Below are positions 5,660-7,754 of a DNA stretch of 7,754 nt, piece after piece. Positions within the stretch are counted from its first letter, which is position 1. Each line of letters starts with the position of its first letter. The translations under genes were made by a program, and so were the position numbers. A model generated the notes under the pieces. That model had not been told where the DNA came from and ran no database searches. It saw nothing but the letters and a program-made list of their open reading frames with translations. Source of the DNA: Clostridia bacterium (GTDB lineage Bacteria > Bacillota_A > Clostridia > Christensenellales > Aristaeellaceae); contig JAGBBE010000066.1 of the NCBI GenBank assembly GCA_017938645.1, positions 1 to 7,754 of the forward strand. Direction: 5' to 3'.

Positions 5660-5680
5660 TCCTTTTTTGTAACATACCGC
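5650..5680 (+). promoter_or_regulatory. Sigma-E-like promoter of spoIVA
   Basis: GAATTTT (5650-5656) matches the sigma-E -35 form KMATATT at six of seven bases, and CATACCGC (5673-5680) shares the CATAC core of the -10 form CATACAHT, with 16 bp between. The expected start is about 45 bp before the spoIVA ATG. In spore formers spoIVA is transcribed in the mother cell by sigma-E, which fits; the -10 is imperfect, so the exact site is tentative. Confidence 0.4.
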
Positions 5681-5733
5681 GCTTTTGATGCACATAAGTT
5701 GTTTCAAGCGTAGTGCAAGGAGGTTTATCCTGA

Positions 5734-7215
5734 ATGGAACAGACATTTGATCTCTATCGCGACATCGCGGAACGCACGGAGGGGGATGTTTACATCGGCG
5801 TAGTCGGCCCTGTACGCACGGGAAAGAGTACGTTGATCCGCCGGATGATGGAAAAACTTGTGCTTGAAAGCATGAGCCCAGGTCCCAGACGCGACCGCAT
5901 CAGCGACGAACTTCCGCAGAGCGGGAGCGGAAAAACCATCATGACGACACAGCCGAAATTTGTGCCCGGTGAAGCGGTTACGGTTTCGCTGAGTGATCAG
6001 GCGTCCGTCCGCATCAGAATGGTGGACAGCGTAGGTTATCTGGTGGACGGTGCGCTGGGTACAGAAGAGGACGGCGCCTCCCGCATGGTGCATACGCCGT
6101 GGTACGACTATGACATTCCCTTTGATCAGGCGGCGGAAATTGGTACGCGTAAGGTTATTGCCGATCATGCGACCATCGGGTTGGTCGTTACCACCGACGG
6201 GAGCATTTCAGACATCCCGCGCGAGAGTTATGCTGCACCTGAGGAACGGGTTGTAGGGGAATTGAAAGCGCTCGGAAAGCCGTTTGTTGTGGTGCTTAAT
6301 TCTCGCACGCCGCTGGCAGCCGAAACACAGATGCTGAGAAAGAAGCTTGAGGAACGCTACAGCGTGCCGGTAATGGCGCTTAACGTGATGGAAATGGAGC
6401 ACGAGGACATCCTGAGTGTATTCGAACAGGTGCTTTTCCAGTTTCCGCTCAGAGAGATTCGAATCAGCGTACCTGAATGGCTGGATGCTCTGGACGGGGA
6501 ACACTGGCTGGTCCAACATGTGCTGGACGGAGTCAGAAGCGGAGCGGAAGCTGTCAGCCGGATGAGGGATCATCAGCAATTTGCGCAGGCGTTTGCTTCT
6601 TCGCCCTACTCAGACGGGCTTAAAAACGACGGAATCGATCTGGGTCAGGGAAGGCTGAGCTATGAGCTTCCGCTGAAAAACGGGCTGTTCAACCGCGTTC
6701 TGGGTGAGGAATGCGGCACGGAAATTCGCGGAGACGCACATCTTCTGAGCCTGATGAAGGAGCTGGTGGCTGCCAAAACAGAATATGATCATGTGGCGGA
6801 GGCACTCAGGAGCGTACGCGAAACCGGATACGGACTGGTAACGCCGTCCATGAGCGAGCTCACGCTTCAGGAACCTGAAATTGTACAGCAGGGCAGCCGT
6901 TTCGGTGTGAAGCTCAAAGCTGGCGCACCCTCGCTTCACATGATCCGCGTCGATATCGAAACCGAGGTTTCACCAGTTGTAGGCACTGAAAAGCAATCTG
7001 AAGAGCTGGTCAAATATCTGCTGGAGGAGTTTGAAAACGATCCGCAGAAAATCTGGAACACCAATTTCTTCGGCAAGAGTCTGCACGAACTGGTCAGAGA
7101 GGGCTTGAGCAACAAGCTGATGCGCATGCCGTCTGACGCCCAGGAAAAGGTGCAGGAGACACTTTCGAAGATGATTAACGAAGGAAACGGGGGAATGATC
7201 TGCATTCTTCTCTAA
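5734..7215 (+). CDS. spoIVA: SpoIVA, spore coat morphogenetic ATPase
   Basis: SpoIVA is made in the mother cell and polymerises, using ATP, into the basement layer of the coat on the forespore surface, anchored by SpoVM; it is also needed for cortex formation. The 493-residue product is almost the length of the B. subtilis protein (492) and colinear throughout. Seen: IAERTEGDVYIGVVGPVRTG with Walker A GPVRTGKST (25-33, K31); LPQSGSGKTIMTTQPKFVP containing the sensor threonines T71/T72; Walker B-type MVDSVGYLVDG with D98; TPWYDYDIPFDQAAEIGTRK; and the conserved C-terminal region with EPEIVQQGSRFGVKLKAGAP, GTEKQSEELVKYLLEEFEND and the ending INEGNGGMICILL, the part that contacts SpoVM in Bacillus. 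The ATG at 5734 has AAGGAGG (5717-5723) 10 bases upstream. No key ATPase residue is missing, so the gene should be functional. It is read alone, with ylbF divergent on the left and pckA under its own promoter on the right. Confidence 0.97.
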   Translation: MEQTFDLYRDIAERTEGDVYIGVVGPVRTGKSTLIRRMMEKLVLESMSPGPRRDRISDELPQSGSGKTIMTTQPKFVPGEAVTVSLSDQASVRIRMVDSVGYLVDGALGTEEDGASRMVHTPWYDYDIPFDQAAEIGTRKVIADHATIGLVVTTDGSISDIPRESYAAPEERVVGELKALGKPFVVVLNSRTPLAAETQMLRKKLEERYSVPVMALNVMEMEHEDILSVFEQVLFQFPLREIRISVPEWLDALDGEHWLVQHVLDGVRSGAEAVSRMRDHQQFAQAFASSPYSDGLKNDGIDLGQGRLSYELPLKNGLFNRVLGEECGTEIRGDAHLLSLMKELVAAKTEYDHVAEALRSVRETGYGLVTPSMSELTLQEPEIVQQGSRFGVKLKAGAPSLHMIRVDIETEVSPVVGTEKQSEELVKYLLEEFENDPQKIWNTNFFGKSLHELVREGLSNKLMRMPSDAQEKVQETLSKMINEGNGGMICILL

Positions 7216-7243
7216 AAGAAGTGGAGAATGTTGTTAAATTTTT
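7202..7243 (+). terminator. Candidate terminator of spoIVA
   Basis: CATTCTTC (7202-7209), inside the last codons, can pair with GGAGAATG (7223-7230) over 8 bp with one G-T pair, leaving a 13-base loop that holds the stop codon. A T-rich tail (TTGTTAAATTTTT) follows. The stem is A-T rich, so efficiency is uncertain. Confidence 0.4.
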
Positions 7244-7253
7244 ATGAATCCTA

Positions 7254-7282
7254 TTGATTTCGGCCGTCCGGTAGTGTAATAT
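7254..7282 (+). promoter_or_regulatory. Candidate vegetative promoter of pckA
   Basis: -35 TTGATT (7254-7259) and -10 TAATAT (7277-7282) are 17 bp apart, with a TG just before the -10. It lies about 80 bp before the pckA ATG and gives the gene its own start after spoIVA. Each box matches four of six consensus bases. Confidence 0.5.
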
Positions 7283-7307
7283 TAACCTGAGGAAATAAGG
7301 CTTGATT

Positions 7308-7323
7308 TGCAGGTTTTCCTGCA
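7308..7323 (+). promoter_or_regulatory. Leader hairpin of pckA
   Basis: TGCAGG and CCTGCA form a perfect 6-bp stem with a TTTT loop in the untranslated leader, about 40 bases before the start codon. GGCT (7299-7302) and AGCC (7331-7334) flank it and could extend the fold. It might stabilise the leader; I recognise no riboswitch class. Confidence 0.4.
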
Positions 7324-7363
7324 GAAACACAGCCACTATTCAAAGAAAGAGGTTGTATGCACC

Positions 7364-7754
7364 ATGGCTAACATCGACCTGACTAAGTACGGCATTACTG
7401 GCACTACCGAGATCGTACACAATCCTTCTTTTGAAGAGCTGTTCATTGAAGAGACCAAGCCCGAGCTGGAAGGCTTCGACAAGGGTCAGGTCACTGAGCT
7501 GGGCGCTGTCAACGTTATGACCGGCATCTACACCGGCCGTTCCCCCAAAGACAAGTTCATCGTCATGGACGAGAACTCCAAGGACACCGTGTGGTGGACC
7601 TCTGACGAGTTCAAGAACGACAACAAGCCCGCTTCTCAGGAAACCTGGACTGCCTGCAAGGAGCTGGCCGTCAAGGAACTGTCCAACAAGAAGCTCTACG
7701 TGATGGACGTCTTCTGCGGCACCAACGCTGATACCCGCATGGCCATCCGTTTCA
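7364..7754 (+). CDS. pckA: Phosphoenolpyruvate carboxykinase (ATP), 3'-partial
   Basis: The first 130 residues of ATP-dependent PEP carboxykinase, which interconverts oxaloacetate plus ATP with PEP, CO2 and ADP. It serves gluconeogenesis, or runs in the reverse, CO2-fixing direction in many anaerobic fermenters. Seen: [19 protein letters not shown] near the start; the family signature [19 protein letters not shown], whose arginine contributes to substrate binding; [16 protein letters not shown]; and [20 protein letters not shown] at the window edge. The usual length is about 520-540 residues, so roughly three quarters lies beyond the right edge. The ATG at 7364 has AGAGG ending 11 bases upstream; another ATG at 7357 is out of frame. 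Codon choice is strongly biased toward C-ending codons (AAC, GAC, TAC, TTC, ATC), as in highly expressed genes and unlike the neighbouring genes. Confidence 0.95.
   Translation, partial: MANIDLTKYGITGTTEIVHNPSFEELFIEETKPELEGFDKGQVTELGAVNVMTGIYTGRSPKDKFIVMDENSKDTVWWTSDEFKNDNKPASQETWTACKELAVKELSNKKLYVMDVFCGTNADTRMAIRF

Noticed and set aside
5725..6168. 147-codon minus-strand ORF opposite the spoIVA 5' end
   Set aside because: Antisense to the conserved SpoIVA ATPase domain, with no supporting start signals or homology.
1..7754. CRISPR array, tRNA or rRNA genes
   Set aside because: No regularly spaced direct repeats and no tRNA-like cloverleaf or rRNA sequence were seen in the intergenic stretches.

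Overview
The window looks like chromosome from an endospore-forming member of the Bacillota, most likely class Clostridia, with moderately high G+C. The evidence is two sporulation genes (spoIVA, complete, and most of spoVT), an ATP-type phosphoenolpyruvate carboxykinase, and gene neighbourhoods typical of Firmicutes (yajC next to a TIGR04086 membrane protein; mltG next to a U32-family tRNA hydroxylation gene). I cannot name the genus from sequence alone.

Left end (1-1149): the C-terminal two thirds of a large serine recombinase, followed by about 145 bp of A+T-rich non-coding DNA with several short dyads. This looks like the right-hand end of an integrated mobile element whose body lies off the window to the left. 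It abuts, at about position 1150, a spoVT gene that has lost exactly its 5' end. Homology to SpoVT begins at residue 11 of the usual protein, and a stop codon lies in frame just upstream (1144-1146). The simplest reading is that the element inserted at codon 10/11 of spoVT. This is the same kind of arrangement as the sporulation-gene interruptions known from sigK/skin and spsM/SPbeta in Bacillus. It is the main discovery candidate of the window.

Middle (1675-5640): a leftward block on the minus strand. A ylbF-family gene is read from its own promoter, followed by mltG (cell-wall endolytic transglycosylase) and an overlapping trhP-like U32 gene (tRNA wobble uridine hydroxylation). Then come yajC, with its own sigma-A-type promoter and a strong terminator, and a TIGR04086 membrane protein. 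The ribosome binding site of the last gene is buried in a near-perfect 17-bp inverted repeat. A strong, probably two-way terminator separates this block from the spoVT remnant.

Right (5640-7754): spoIVA, the ATPase that builds the spore-coat basement layer, is read rightward from a sigma-E-like promoter that overlaps the divergent ylbF promoter. It is followed by a probable terminator and by the 5' part of pckA with its own promoter and a structured leader; pckA runs off the right edge.

Functionally the window mixes housekeeping genes (secretion, cell wall, tRNA modification, gluconeogenesis/PEP metabolism) with sporulation genes. If the spoVT interruption is real and reversible, late spore development in this strain may depend on site-specific excision by the adjacent recombinase.
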